Shown piece by piece: positions 16,919 to 25,435 of a stretch of DNA of 64,000 bases. Within the stretch, counting starts at the first letter, position 1. Each line of letters starts with the position of its first letter. The notes under the pieces were generated by a model that worked only from the letters and a program-made list of their open reading frames with translations, did not search any database and was not told where the DNA came from. A program made the position numbers and the translations under genes. Location: NCBI RefSeq assembly GCF_000265365.1, contig NC_018011.1:3551501-3615500 (forward strand), read 5' to 3'. Origin of the DNA: Alistipes finegoldii DSM 17242. GTDB lineage: Bacteria; Bacteroidota; Bacteroidia; Bacteroidales; Rikenellaceae.

Positions 16919-17860
16919 CTACTCCTCCCGTTTTTTCACGACGATACGCGCCGCCAGCTCGATGCAGTAGATCGTGAGAAACCCCACGACGCAGAGCACG
17001 ACGGCCTCGCCCAGCAGGGCGTCCTGCTGCGCAAGGGCTTCGAAACGCCCCGGCGCGACGTTGCGCTCAACGAGCGGCATGATCTTGCCGTGGCTGTCAG
17101 TATAGGTCTCGACGACCTCCTTCCACGGCCACACCTTGTTGAGCGAACCGACCATGAACCCCATGAGCACCGCGACCGTCACGTCGTGCCAGTGCTTCAG
17201 CAGCCATGAGAGCAGGTGCGAAAAGCTGATGATGCCCGCCGCGGCGCCCACGACGAAAATCACGATGACGGGAACGTTCAGATCGCCCACGGCCTGCATG
17301 ATGAACTGGTACTTGCCCAACAGCAGCAGGATGAAGGCGCCCGAAATACCGGGCAGAATCATCGCACAGATGGCGATCGCGCCCGAAAGCAGGATAAACC
17401 ACCACGTATCGGGCGTCTCGGCGGGCGTGGCGACGGTGATCCACCACGCCGCGGCGGCGCCGATCAGACATGCCGCGACGGTCTGCACCCGCCAGCGTCC
17501 GATCTGCTTGGCCACCAGCAGCGCCGAAGCGACGATCAGACCGAAGAAAAACGACCAGATGGCGATCGGATGGTTCGTGAGCAGGTAGGTCATCAGCCGG
17601 GCCAGCGAGAAAATCGCAATGGCGATGCCCAGCAGCACGGGCAGCAGGAATCGGCCGTTGATATGCCGCCAGAATTCTTTCAGCCGCAGCGTGCCGAGCA
17701 GCCGCAGGGCGGTGGCGTCGACGCTTTTGATCGATTCGATCAGTTCTTCGTAGATGCCCGAAATGAAGGCGATCGTGCCGCCCGAAACTCCGGGAACGAC
17801 GTCGGCCATGCCCATGGCGCAGCCCTTGAGCGTAAGTAACAGATATTGGGAAAACTTCAT
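16919..17860 (-). CDS. DUF368 family membrane protein (undecaprenyl-phosphate translocase family)
   Basis: A 313-aa polytopic membrane protein starting at MKFSQYLLLTLKG, where the signature GMADVVPGVSGGTIAFI follows at once. A second conserved glycine motif, MILPGISGAFILLLLGKY, lies mid-protein. About eight hydrophobic segments are visible. DUF368 proteins (PopT) have been reported as translocases that recycle the lipid carrier undecaprenyl phosphate across the inner membrane. The upstream extension of the frame to 17932 is rejected since MKFSQY aligns with the family start. TATATTTG at 17878-17885 (minus strand) fits a -7 element, 18 bases before the ATG. Confidence 0.88.
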   Translation of the reverse strand: MKFSQYLLLTLKGCAMGMADVVPGVSGGTIAFISGIYEELIESIKSVDATALRLLGTLRLKEFWRHINGRFLLPVLLGIAIAIFSLARLMTYLLTNHPIAIWSFFFGLIVASALLVAKQIGRWRVQTVAACLIGAAAAWWITVATPAETPDTWWFILLSGAIAICAMILPGISGAFILLLLGKYQFIMQAVGDLNVPVIVIFVVGAAAGIISFSHLLSWLLKHWHDVTVAVLMGFMVGSLNKVWPWKEVVETYTDSHGKIMPLVERNVAPGRFEALAQQDALLGEAVVLCVVGFLTIYCIELAARIVVKKREE

Positions 17861-17963
17861 AATCCTGATTTTAGCCACAAATATAATAAAATTGCGGGAA
17901 TCGCACACACTCCGCCAACAGACGCTCCGCACGAAGAGAGCGTGCGACAGGTTTCCGGCATCG

Positions 17964-18000
17964 AAAACACCCCTGCCAGAGCCAAACTCCGACAGGGGTG
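17964..18000 (-). terminator. Terminator of the DUF3276 gene
   Basis: Arms CACCCCTG (17968-17975) and CAGGGGTG (17993-18000) with partial pairing inside; on the minus strand TTTT follows. Confidence 0.6.
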
Positions 18001-18049
18001 GAATCGTTGAAACCGGACATGCCCGACAGCCTTATTCCGGCCGGGAAGG

Positions 18050-18367
18050 CTATACGCCGACCTTCTCGCGCTCCCGGCGCTCGAAGAATTCGGGTTTGCT
18101 GCGCCGGATAAAAGCGACGACCTCGCTCAGTCCGTCCGAAAATTTCTCGAAATCCTCCTTATACAGGAAAATCTTGTGCCGGTCGTACGAAAAACTGCCG
18201 TCGGGGTTGGTCACCTTGCGGCTCTCGGTTATCGTCAGGAAATAGTCGCCGCCGCGCGTGCCCCGCACATCGAAAAAGTAGGTGCGCCGGCCGGCTTTCA
18301 CGGCCTTGGTCAGAATCTGGTCTCCATATTCCTCCGCGTCGCGGCGAGGCGTTGTCTGGGGTGTCAT
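18050..18367 (-). CDS. DUF3276 / PUR-alpha-like protein
   Basis: A 105-aa protein with the DUF3276 pattern KAVKAGRRTYFFDVRGTRGGDYFLTITESRK, then HKIFLYKEDFEKFSDGLSEVVAFI. This is the bacterial PUR-domain fold (one beta-beta-beta-beta-alpha unit) seen in Bacteroidetes and Borrelia, where it binds single-stranded nucleic acid. It is cytosolic and a single gene with its own terminator. The nucleic-acid-binding role rests on characterised relatives; nothing in the context adds to it. Confidence 0.85.
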   Translation of the reverse strand: MTPQTTPRRDAEEYGDQILTKAVKAGRRTYFFDVRGTRGGDYFLTITESRKVTNPDGSFSYDRHKIFLYKEDFEKFSDGLSEVVAFIRRSKPEFFERREREKVGV

Positions 18368-18452
18368 GGCGTGGTAGTTTTGGGATTGGGCTAGGATTAA
18401 TTTTGTATAACGAATATAAGCAATTTAATCCTAAAATCCAAAACTTTCCGCC

Positions 18453-20030
18453 TTAATTTTCAGGCATCAGCAGCGGGGCTCCCTCACGTTCCCAGCCGCC
18501 GAGAATCTCCACCGCACGCCGATAGGCGCCGTTCTGCGCCGGGTTCATCACCCGGTAGAAAGCCCCCGTATCGAACAGCCGCTGCGCCACGAGCGCCTTC
18601 AGCTGGACGCGCATCAGCGGCTCCGATGCCGCAAAACCCGCCTCGTCGAACTCCACGCCGCGCTCCGCCCCCAGCGCCGTCAGGCCCGTGAGCATCTCCT
18701 TCCCGACGCCGAAAGCGGCGTCGAAAGCGGCGAAATCGGGGTAGGCGCGCTCCAGCCTGCCGCGCTCGCGGTCCATGTACGAGATGACGTATTCATTGAC
18801 CACGCCGCGGCGGATCAGATTGGCGTAGTAAACCGAGAATCCCGCAGTATCGGCTTCGACCATGACATCGGGACGGATGCCGCCGCCCCCGTAGACCGTG
18901 CGGCCCGTGCGCAGGGTCCGGTACTCCGGCGCCCCGGCGTCGAGCGAATCGCGCACCGCATCGTCGTAGCGGCGCAGGTGGTCGAGGTAGTATTCGCGGC
19001 GTTTGCCCTTCTCGTAGGGACGCTGGATCACACGCCCCGAAGGGGTGTGGTAACGGGCCACGGTGATACGCACGGCCGAGCCGTCGCCGAGTCCGATCTG
19101 ACGCTGCACCAGCCCCTTGCCGAAGCTCGGACGGCCCACGACCACGCCGCGGTCCCAATCCTGCACGGCCCCGGCGACGATCTCGCTGGCCGATGCCGAG
19201 TTCTCGTCGATCAGCACCGCCAGAGGCCCGTCGGGCGCCTCACCGTCGTGCGGATTGCGCAGCGACATCGGCGGCACGGCGCGTCCTTCGGTCGAGACGA
19301 CCAGCGCGCCCCGCGGCAGGAAGAACCCGGCCATTTCGACCGCCTGCTCCAGCAATCCGCCGCCGTTGCCCCGCAGGTCGAGGATCAGGCTGCCGGGTTT
19401 GCCCAGTTTGTCGAACGCCTCGCGGAACTCCGACATCGTCGTACGTCCGAAACGATTGACCTTGATATAGCCCACGCCGTCGGCGGCCATATAGGCCGCA
19501 TCGACCGTGTTGAGCGGAATCTTGTCGCGGACGATCACGAAATGCAGCGGCGCCGGCTCCCCGTGGCGCACGACGTCGATTTCGACCCGCGTGCCGGTCT
19601 TGCCGCGCAGGTGCTTCGGCACGTCGGTCTGCTTGAAGCCCACGGCGTCGAGCGTGTCAATGCGCACGATGCGGTCGTTGGGCATGACGCCCACGCGCTC
19701 GGCAGGCCCGCCGACGATCGTATTGACCACGATCACCGTATCCCGCAGCACATTGAACTCGATGCCGATGCCGCTGAACTCACCGTCGAAACTCTCCTGC
19801 ACGCCCTTCATATCCTCCGCGCCGATATAGGCCGAGTGGGGGTCCAGCTCTTCGAGCATCCCCTCAATGGCGCTTTCGACCAGCGGCCCCATCTCCACCT
19901 CGTCGACATACAGCCCGTCGAGGTAGCGGTAAACCTGCATCAGTTTCCGCAACTGCTGTGCGGCCCCGGTCTCCTGCGCCGCGAGAGGCAGGGCGAAAAG
20001 GGCGGTGAAGAAAAGTAAGACGATACGCAT
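18453..20030 (-). CDS. S41 family C-terminal processing peptidase
   Basis: A 525-aa exported serine protease with signal peptide MRIVLLFFTALFALPLAAQE. A PDZ domain follows (about 75-160; FSGIGIEFNVLRDT, GGPAERVGVMPNDRIVRID). The S41 catalytic core has GYIKVNRFGRTT, SLILDLRGNGGGLLEQAVEMA, the nucleophile serine in DENSASASEIVAGAVQD, and the lysine in RPSFGKGLVQ. The C-terminal tail is of the Bacteroidetes type. Such proteases trim or degrade periplasmic proteins after PDZ-mediated recognition of C-terminal tails. It is separated from DUF3276 by 85 bases and appears monocistronic or led by hisS. Confidence 0.92.
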   Translation of the reverse strand: MRIVLLFFTALFALPLAAQETGAAQQLRKLMQVYRYLDGLYVDEVEMGPLVESAIEGMLEELDPHSAYIGAEDMKGVQESFDGEFSGIGIEFNVLRDTVIVVNTIVGGPAERVGVMPNDRIVRIDTLDAVGFKQTDVPKHLRGKTGTRVEIDVVRHGEPAPLHFVIVRDKIPLNTVDAAYMAADGVGYIKVNRFGRTTMSEFREAFDKLGKPGSLILDLRGNGGGLLEQAVEMAGFFLPRGALVVSTEGRAVPPMSLRNPHDGEAPDGPLAVLIDENSASASEIVAGAVQDWDRGVVVGRPSFGKGLVQRQIGLGDGSAVRITVARYHTPSGRVIQRPYEKGKRREYYLDHLRRYDDAVRDSLDAGAPEYRTLRTGRTVYGGGGIRPDVMVEADTAGFSVYYANLIRRGVVNEYVISYMDRERGRLERAYPDFAAFDAAFGVGKEMLTGLTALGAERGVEFDEAGFAASEPLMRVQLKALVAQRLFDTGAFYRVMNPAQNGAYRRAVEILGGWEREGAPLLMPEN

Positions 20031-20064
20031 AGCGATAGAATTTTAAGATTCGACAATTTAAAAA

Positions 20065-20093
20065 ACCGGCCGTACTGCTCCGGACAAGCCGGT
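20065..20093 (-). terminator. Terminator of hisS
   Basis: ACCGGC and GCCGGT arms (20065-20070, 20088-20093) with a run of A on the plus strand, i.e. T on the transcript, 3' of the stem. Confidence 0.6.
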
Positions 20094-20131
20094 GCCGCAG
20101 CACGACCGGGATATCGGTTTTCGGGGTGCGC

Positions 20132-21487
20132 CTAACGCCGGGACTCCAAATCCGCTGCCAGAGCGGCGAAAGGTACCTGACGCTGCTCGCCCGAACGCAT
20201 GTCCTTGACCGTCGCGGCCTGCGTCTCCAGCTCCTGCGAGCCGATGATGACCACGTAGGGGATGCTCCGGCGGTTGGCGTACTCCATCTGTTTCTTCATC
20301 TTGCCGCACTCAGGGTAGATTTCGGCGGCGACGCCCGCATCGCGCAGCGAGCGGAGCAGCTCCAGCGACGCGGCCTCCTCCTCGGCGCCGAGGTTGGTGA
20401 AGAACACCCGCGTCGTGAAGCTGACCTCTTCGGGGAAAAGGTTCAGCCCCGTCATCACGTCGTATATGCGGTCCGCGCCGAACGAAATGCCCACGCCCGA
20501 CATGTTGGGCATGCCGAAAATGCCGGTCAGGTCGTCGTAACGGCCGCCGCCGCAGATCGAACCGATGGCGAAATCGAGCGCCTTGACTTCGAAGATCGCC
20601 CCGGTGTAGTAATTCAGTCCGCGCGCCAGCGAAAGATCCAGCTCCACCGTCAGGCCGATGCCCGACCGCTGCACGTAGCCGAACACGGTCTCCATCTCCT
20701 CGATGCCTTTCAGGCCCGTCTCCGAGACCGCCAGCACCTCGCGCAGTTTCGTGAGCTTCTGCGAATTGTCGCCGCTCAGCTCAAGTATCGGTTGCAGTTT
20801 GTCGACCGCCTCCTGCCCAAGTCCGCGCTCCAGCAGTTCGGCCTTCACGTTGTCCAGCCCGATCTTCTCCAGCTTGTCGATGGCGACGGTAATGTCCATC
20901 ATCTTGTCGGCGTGGCCGATCGCCTCGGCGATGCCGAAAAGAATCTTGCGGTTGTTCATCTTGAGCGCCACGCGGATGCCCAGCGCACGGAACACCCGCT
21001 CGACGATTTCGATCAGCTCGACCTCGCACAGCAGCGACCGGGTGCCGATAACGTCCACGTCGCACTGGTAGAATTCGCGGTAACGGCCCTTCTGCGGCCG
21101 GTCGGCGCGCCATACGGGCTGCACCTGATAACGCTTGAACGGGAACGTCAGCTCGCCCTGATGCTGCACGACGTAACGCGCGAAAGGCACCGTAAGGTCG
21201 TAGCGCAGGCCCTTTTCGCAGATTCTGGACGCCTGACGCACCTCGTCGTCCGACAGCCCCGCGGCGTAATCGCCCGAATTGAGGATCTTGAACAGCAGTT
21301 TGTCGCCCTCCTCGCCGTATTTGCCCAGCAGCGTCGAAAGGTTCTCCATCGAGGGCGTTTCGAGCGGCGCGAAGCCGTAGGTGCGGAACACCCCCTTGAC
21401 GGTGTCGAAAATATACTGGCGGCGCATCATCTCCGCAGGGGAGAAGTCGCGCGTGCCCTTGGGTATGGACGGTTTTTGTATTCCCAT
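20132..21487 (-). CDS. hisS: Histidine--tRNA ligase
   Basis: A 451-aa class II synthetase that charges tRNA-His. Motif 1 is in TPSMENLSTLLGKYGEEGD, and motif 2 is RADRPQKGRYREFYQCDVD. The histidine signature LARGLNYYTGAIFEV is followed by motif 3, GVGISFGADRIYDVM. The C-terminal anticodon-binding domain has CGKMKKQMEYANRRSIPYVVIIG. Length is normal. It is followed by its own terminator; the gap to ettA is 31 bases, so it may be expressed behind ettA. Confidence 0.96.
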   Translation of the reverse strand: MGIQKPSIPKGTRDFSPAEMMRRQYIFDTVKGVFRTYGFAPLETPSMENLSTLLGKYGEEGDKLLFKILNSGDYAAGLSDDEVRQASRICEKGLRYDLTVPFARYVVQHQGELTFPFKRYQVQPVWRADRPQKGRYREFYQCDVDVIGTRSLLCEVELIEIVERVFRALGIRVALKMNNRKILFGIAEAIGHADKMMDITVAIDKLEKIGLDNVKAELLERGLGQEAVDKLQPILELSGDNSQKLTKLREVLAVSETGLKGIEEMETVFGYVQRSGIGLTVELDLSLARGLNYYTGAIFEVKALDFAIGSICGGGRYDDLTGIFGMPNMSGVGISFGADRIYDVMTGLNLFPEEVSFTTRVFFTNLGAEEEAASLELLRSLRDAGVAAEIYPECGKMKKQMEYANRRSIPYVVIIGSQELETQAATVKDMRSGEQRQVPFAALAADLESRR

Positions 21488-21518
21488 TTTATTTCGTGTT
21501 TATCAATCTTTGTGCGGA

Positions 21519-23195
21519 CTACTCTTCGATCAGTTTGCGGTATTTCACGCGGTGGGGCGTCGTATCGCCTCCCTGCGCCTTCTTCCACTCCTCGTACTCG
21601 CTGTACGATCCCTCGTAGAAGACCACCTTCGAGTCGCCCTCGAAGGAGAGGATGTGCGTGGCGATACGGTCGAGGAACCAGCGGTCGTGGGAGATCACCA
21701 CGGCGCAGCCCGCGAAGTTTTCGAGACCCTCCTCCAGCGCACGGAGCGTATTGACGTCGATGTCGTTGGTCGGCTCGTCCAGCAGCAGCACGTTGCCCTC
21801 CTCCTTGAGCGCCAGCGCCAGATGGAGACGGTTGCGCTCGCCGCCCGACAGCATGCCGCACTTCTTCTCCTGATCGGCGCCCGAAAAGTTGAAGCGCGCC
21901 ACGTACGCGCGGGCGTTGACCTGCCGGTTGCCCAGCATAATCAGGTCCGTGCCGCCCGAAATCACTTCGTAAACGGTTTTCTCAGGGTCGATCGACTTGT
22001 GCTGCTGGTCCACATAGGCCAGCTTCACGGTCGGCCCCACGCGGAACGATCCGCCCGTCGGCGTCTCCAGCCCCATGATCATCCGGAAGAGGGTGGTCTT
22101 GCCCGTACCGTTGGGTCCGATCACGCCCACGATGCCGGCGGGCGGCAGCGAGAACTCCAGATGCTCGTACAGCACCCGGTCGCCGAACGCCTTCGACACG
22201 TCGTGCGCCTCGATCACCACGTCGCCCAGACGCGGACCGTTGGGAATGAATATTTCGAGTTTCTCCTCTTTCTGCTTGGCGTCCTCGTTCATCATCTTGT
22301 CGTAGGCCGACAGACGGGCTTTCGACTTGGCGTGACGCCCCGACGGCGACATGCGCACCCACTCCAGCTCGCGTTCGAGGGTCTTGCGGCGCTTCGACTC
22401 CTGCTTCTCCTCCATGGCCATGCGCGTGGTCTTCTGATCGAGCCAGCCTGAGTAGTTGCCCTTCCACGGAATACCCTCGCCGCGGTCCAGTTCGAGAATC
22501 CAGCCCGCCACGTTGTCGAGAAAGTAACGGTCGTGGGTCACGGCGATGACCGTACCCTTGTACTGCTGCAGGTGCTGTTCCAGCCAGTCGATCGACTCGG
22601 CGTCGAGGTGGTTGGTCGGCTCGTCCAGCAGCAGCACGTCGGGCTGCTGCAACAGCAGGCGGCACAAAGCCACGCGGCGGCGTTCGCCGCCCGACAGCAC
22701 CTTCACCGACTGGTCGGGATCGGGACACCGCAGGGCGTCCATCGCGCGCTCCAGCACGCTGTCCAGCTCCCAGCCGTTCACCTGATCGATCTGCTCGTAC
22801 AGCTCGCCCTGACGCTCGATGAGCTTGGCCATCGTGTCGTCGTCCATCGGCTCGCAGAGCTTCATGTTTATCTCCTCGTACTCCTTGAGCAGGGCCACCG
22901 TCGCGGCGCAGCCCTCTTCGACCACCTCCCTGACGGTCTTCGAGTCGTCGAGCTTAGGCTCCTGTTCCAGATAGCCCACCGTGTAACCCGGCGAGAAGAC
23001 CACTTCGCCCTGAAAGTTCTTGTCGATGCCCGCGATGATCTTCATCAGCGTCGATTTACCCGAACCGTTCAGACCGATGATGCCGATCTTGGCTCCGTAA
23101 AAGAAAGAGAGGTAGATGTTGTTAAGGACCTTTTTCTGATTGGTGAACGTCTTCGAAACGCCTACCATCGAAAAGATGATTTTTTCGTCTGCCAT
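21519..23195 (-). CDS. ettA: Energy-dependent translational throttle protein (ABC-F)
   Basis: A 558-aa ABC-F ATPase with two nucleotide-binding domains and no membrane segments. First domain: GLNGSGKST, the signature VLSGGERRRVAL, and LLLDEPTNHLDAESI. Second domain: GPNGTGKTTLFRM, MLSGGERNRLHLAL, and LLLDEPTNDIDVNTL. An arm insertion (YEEINMKLCEP) and the linker RRKTLERELEWVRMSPSGRHAKSKAR are typical of EttA, which binds the ribosomal E site and gates elongation by energy state. The start is at MADEKIIFSM; the upstream in-frame extension is short and not conserved. TATCTTTG at 23232-23239 (minus strand) fits its -7 element. Confidence 0.93.
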   Translation of the reverse strand: MADEKIIFSMVGVSKTFTNQKKVLNNIYLSFFYGAKIGIIGLNGSGKSTLMKIIAGIDKNFQGEVVFSPGYTVGYLEQEPKLDDSKTVREVVEEGCAATVALLKEYEEINMKLCEPMDDDTMAKLIERQGELYEQIDQVNGWELDSVLERAMDALRCPDPDQSVKVLSGGERRRVALCRLLLQQPDVLLLDEPTNHLDAESIDWLEQHLQQYKGTVIAVTHDRYFLDNVAGWILELDRGEGIPWKGNYSGWLDQKTTRMAMEEKQESKRRKTLERELEWVRMSPSGRHAKSKARLSAYDKMMNEDAKQKEEKLEIFIPNGPRLGDVVIEAHDVSKAFGDRVLYEHLEFSLPPAGIVGVIGPNGTGKTTLFRMIMGLETPTGGSFRVGPTVKLAYVDQQHKSIDPEKTVYEVISGGTDLIMLGNRQVNARAYVARFNFSGADQEKKCGMLSGGERNRLHLALALKEEGNVLLLDEPTNDIDVNTLRALEEGLENFAGCAVVISHDRWFLDRIATHILSFEGDSKVVFYEGSYSEYEEWKKAQGGDTTPHRVKYRKLIEE

Positions 23196-23347
23196 ATTAT
23201 TATTGTTCGTTGTTCCGATTTTCCTATCCGGCAAAGATAATAAAGATTCCGCAATCTTCCGACACGAAACGACAAATTAGGGTCGGGAACCGCACACCGT
23301 TCCGACCGAGAGAGAGCCGGCTTTCCGGCAGGGACTCCCTGCGCCGC

Positions 23348-23385
23348 AAAAAAAGCGGCCCTGCACCGTTCCGATACAGGGCCGC
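23348..23385 (-). terminator. Terminator of the rubrerythrin gene
   Basis: Nine-base arms GCGGCCCTG and CAGGGCCGC followed on the minus strand by seven T. Confidence 0.85.
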
Positions 23386-23401
23386 CAGCTTGCGAACTCC
23401 G

Positions 23402-23980
23402 TCAATAGTTCTCTTTCTTCGGCTCGAAGTAGGCCTGCGGATGCTTGCAGGCGGGGCAGAGCTTGGGAGCCTCTTCGGCTTCGATGACGAAACCGCAGTT
23501 GCGGCACTGCCACCAGATCTTGCCGTCGCGCTTGAAGAAGTTGCCGTCCGTCAGGCGGCTCAGCAGCTTGAGGTAGCGGCGCTCGTGCTCGGCCTCGACG
23601 GTCGAGATCATCTTGAAGGCCGTGGCGATTTCGATGAAGCCCTCTTCCTCGGCCACCTTGGCGAACTCACGGTAGAGAACATCCCACTCCTCCTTTTCGC
23701 CGTGAGCGGCAGCCAGCAGGTTCTCGGCAGTGGTTCCGATCGGACCGGTGGGGTAGCTGGCCGTGATCTCCACGTCGCCGCCCTCAAGGAACTTGAAGAA
23801 ACGCTCGGCGTGCTCCTTCTCCTGTTCGGCCGTCTCGGCGAACACGCCTGCGATCTGCTCGTAACCCTCCTTTTTCGCCTTGCTGGCGAAGAATACGTAA
23901 CGGCTGCGCGCCTGACTTTCGCCGGCAAACGCCTTCAGCAGATTCTGCTCGGTCCTTGTACCTTTAATGCTCTTTTCCAT
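23402..23980 (-). CDS. Rubrerythrin
   Basis: A 192-aa cytosolic non-haem iron protein that reduces hydrogen peroxide in anaerobes. The ferritin-like four-helix domain (1-145) carries the di-iron ligands in SQARSRYVFFASKAKKEGY, AETAEQEKEHAERFF and STVEAEHERRYLKLL. The C-terminal rubredoxin domain carries the FeS4 knuckles CRNCGF and CPACKHPQAYF. Both domains are complete. The promoter has CAAA/TTTG at 24051-24054 and TATCTTTG at 24022-24029 (minus strand, 21-base spacer), and a terminator directly follows, so it is a single-gene unit as expected for an oxidative-stress gene. Confidence 0.95.
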   Translation of the reverse strand: MEKSIKGTRTEQNLLKAFAGESQARSRYVFFASKAKKEGYEQIAGVFAETAEQEKEHAERFFKFLEGGDVEITASYPTGPIGTTAENLLAAAHGEKEEWDVLYREFAKVAEEEGFIEIATAFKMISTVEAEHERRYLKLLSRLTDGNFFKRDGKIWWQCRNCGFVIEAEEAPKLCPACKHPQAYFEPKKENY

Positions 23981-24021
23981 AATCTTATATTGTTTAGTGT
24001 GTGTCGTTTATTTCCGTACAG

Positions 24022-24054
24022 CAAAGATAGGAAAATCCCCGACAATTCGCCAAA
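24022..24054 (-). promoter_or_regulatory. Promoter of the rubrerythrin gene
   Basis: On the minus strand TTTG (24051-24054), 21 bases, TATCTTTG (24022-24029), a full Bacteroidetes-type match. Confidence 0.65.
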
Positions 24055-24090
24055 TTATCTTCATCGTTTGTTTTTATACGGCTATTCGGA

Positions 24091-25149
24091 TTACTTATAG
24101 ACCCGATCGAGCATCTCCGCCACGTCCTTCCGGAACAGGGAATAGGCCGCCGGCAGAGCCATCGTGTCGCCGACCTCAGGCGGAACGATCCGGTAGCCGG
24201 GCATCGCCACCCACACCGGCACCGGGTCGAGCGTATAGGTCATACGGCCGTCGGGATGCCGCACGGCTTCGATTTCGGCCATCAGCCCTCCGTCGCAGTA
24301 GCGGCGGCGCTGATTGGAGACGAAGTTGCCCAGCGAATAGAGCACCACGTGCGACGAATCGGTCTCGAAGGGCTGCACCACGTGCGGATGGCTTCCGACG
24401 ATCAGGTCCGCGCCGTTGCGGCGCAGAAAGCGCGCCAGCCGCCGCTGTTCGGCATTCGCCTGCCGTTCGTATTCGTTCCCCCAGTGGATGCAGACCGCGA
24501 TGCAGTCCGGCGATCCCTCGCGCGCCGCGGCCAGATCGGCCGCCATGCGCAGCGTGTCGATCAGGTTTACCCGCACGCCCTCCGGCACGGGGATTCCATT
24601 GGTGCCGTAGGTGTAGTTGAGCAGTGCGAAGCGCACGCCGCAGTGTTCGAGCCAAAGCGGATTGTTGGCCGCACGGTCGAGGCTGTCCGTAAATACGCCC
24701 GTATGCCGGATGCCGCACCGCCGAAGTTCCGCGACGGTCGTATGCACCCCGGCGCCGCCGCCGTCGCAGCAGTGGTTGTTGGCCAGCACGGCCACATCGA
24801 CCCCGGCGTCGCGCAGTGCGTCGGCCAGCGCCGCCGGAGAGCGGAAACAGGGATAGCCCGTATAGCGGTCGGTGCGGGTGAGCGTCGTTTCGAGGTTCAC
24901 GATCACCAGATCGGCCGCACGGAAGCGGCGGTGCAGATGAGCGAACACCTCCCGGTAGTCGAACCCCGTTTCGCGGCGGGCCGCCGTGACCTGCGGCAGA
25001 TGCTGCATCACGTCGCCCCCGAACAGCAGCCGCACGCGCACCGGCTTGGGCGGCGGAAGGGCAGGCTTCCGCTCCGACTGCTTCGCCGGAACGCAGCACG
25101 CCGCCGCCAGCAGCAGCCATGGAAGAATATGTCGAGCGGATATTTTCAT
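24091..25149 (-). CDS. CapA-family lipoprotein-like metallophosphatase fold protein
   Basis: A 352-aa protein starting MKISARHILPWLLLAAACC, a signal sequence with a lipobox-like AACC. The remainder is the CapA (poly-gamma-glutamate capsule synthesis type) fold. LLFGGDVMQHLPQV and VIVNLETTLT come early, then VAVLANNHCCDGG, CIAVCIHWGNEYERQ, GADLIVGSHPHVVQPFE, and VLYSLGNFVSNQRR. These are the conserved metal-binding positions of calcineurin-like enzymes. No capsule genes are adjacent, so the name describes fold rather than role; envelope polymer maintenance is a possibility. The start is fixed by the signal peptide and a full promoter 12 bases upstream. Confidence 0.85.
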   Translation of the reverse strand: MKISARHILPWLLLAAACCVPAKQSERKPALPPPKPVRVRLLFGGDVMQHLPQVTAARRETGFDYREVFAHLHRRFRAADLVIVNLETTLTRTDRYTGYPCFRSPAALADALRDAGVDVAVLANNHCCDGGGAGVHTTVAELRRCGIRHTGVFTDSLDRAANNPLWLEHCGVRFALLNYTYGTNGIPVPEGVRVNLIDTLRMAADLAAAREGSPDCIAVCIHWGNEYERQANAEQRRLARFLRRNGADLIVGSHPHVVQPFETDSSHVVLYSLGNFVSNQRRRYCDGGLMAEIEAVRHPDGRMTYTLDPVPVWVAMPGYRIVPPEVGDTMALPAAYSLFRKDVAEMLDRVYK

Positions 25150-25160
25150 GGTATGCGCCC

Positions 25161-25208
25161 CAAAGTTAGCTTTCCGTACGATAAAATCCAAAAACCGCAC
25201 TATATTTG
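25161..25208. promoter_or_regulatory. Back-to-back promoters between capA-like and DMT transporter genes
   Basis: Minus strand: TTTG (25189-25192), 20 bases, TAACTTTG (25161-25168), serving the capA-like gene. Plus strand: TATATTTG at 25201-25208 fits a -7 for the DMT transporter gene, with no clear -33. If used, the transporter mRNA has a leader of about 220 bases, in which I find no gene. Confidence 0.55.
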
Positions 25209-25435
25209 CCGTCCCGAACCGCCGAGCACGGTTTTTGCCGTCGTTCGGGATGCCGCGCGGCGCAGGCCGCGGCAAAAACGCGCAGCGGTGCGGCGGGCCG
25301 CTTCGCAACGCCGCCGTGCACCGCAGGCTCCGGCCCGCACCCGCCGTTCCGCATCTGCCGGCGGCGGAAGGGAGCGCACCGCGTGCAGACACGGTGCAGC
25401 CATGACAGACGCCAACGCGAAAAAACGTCGAACAT

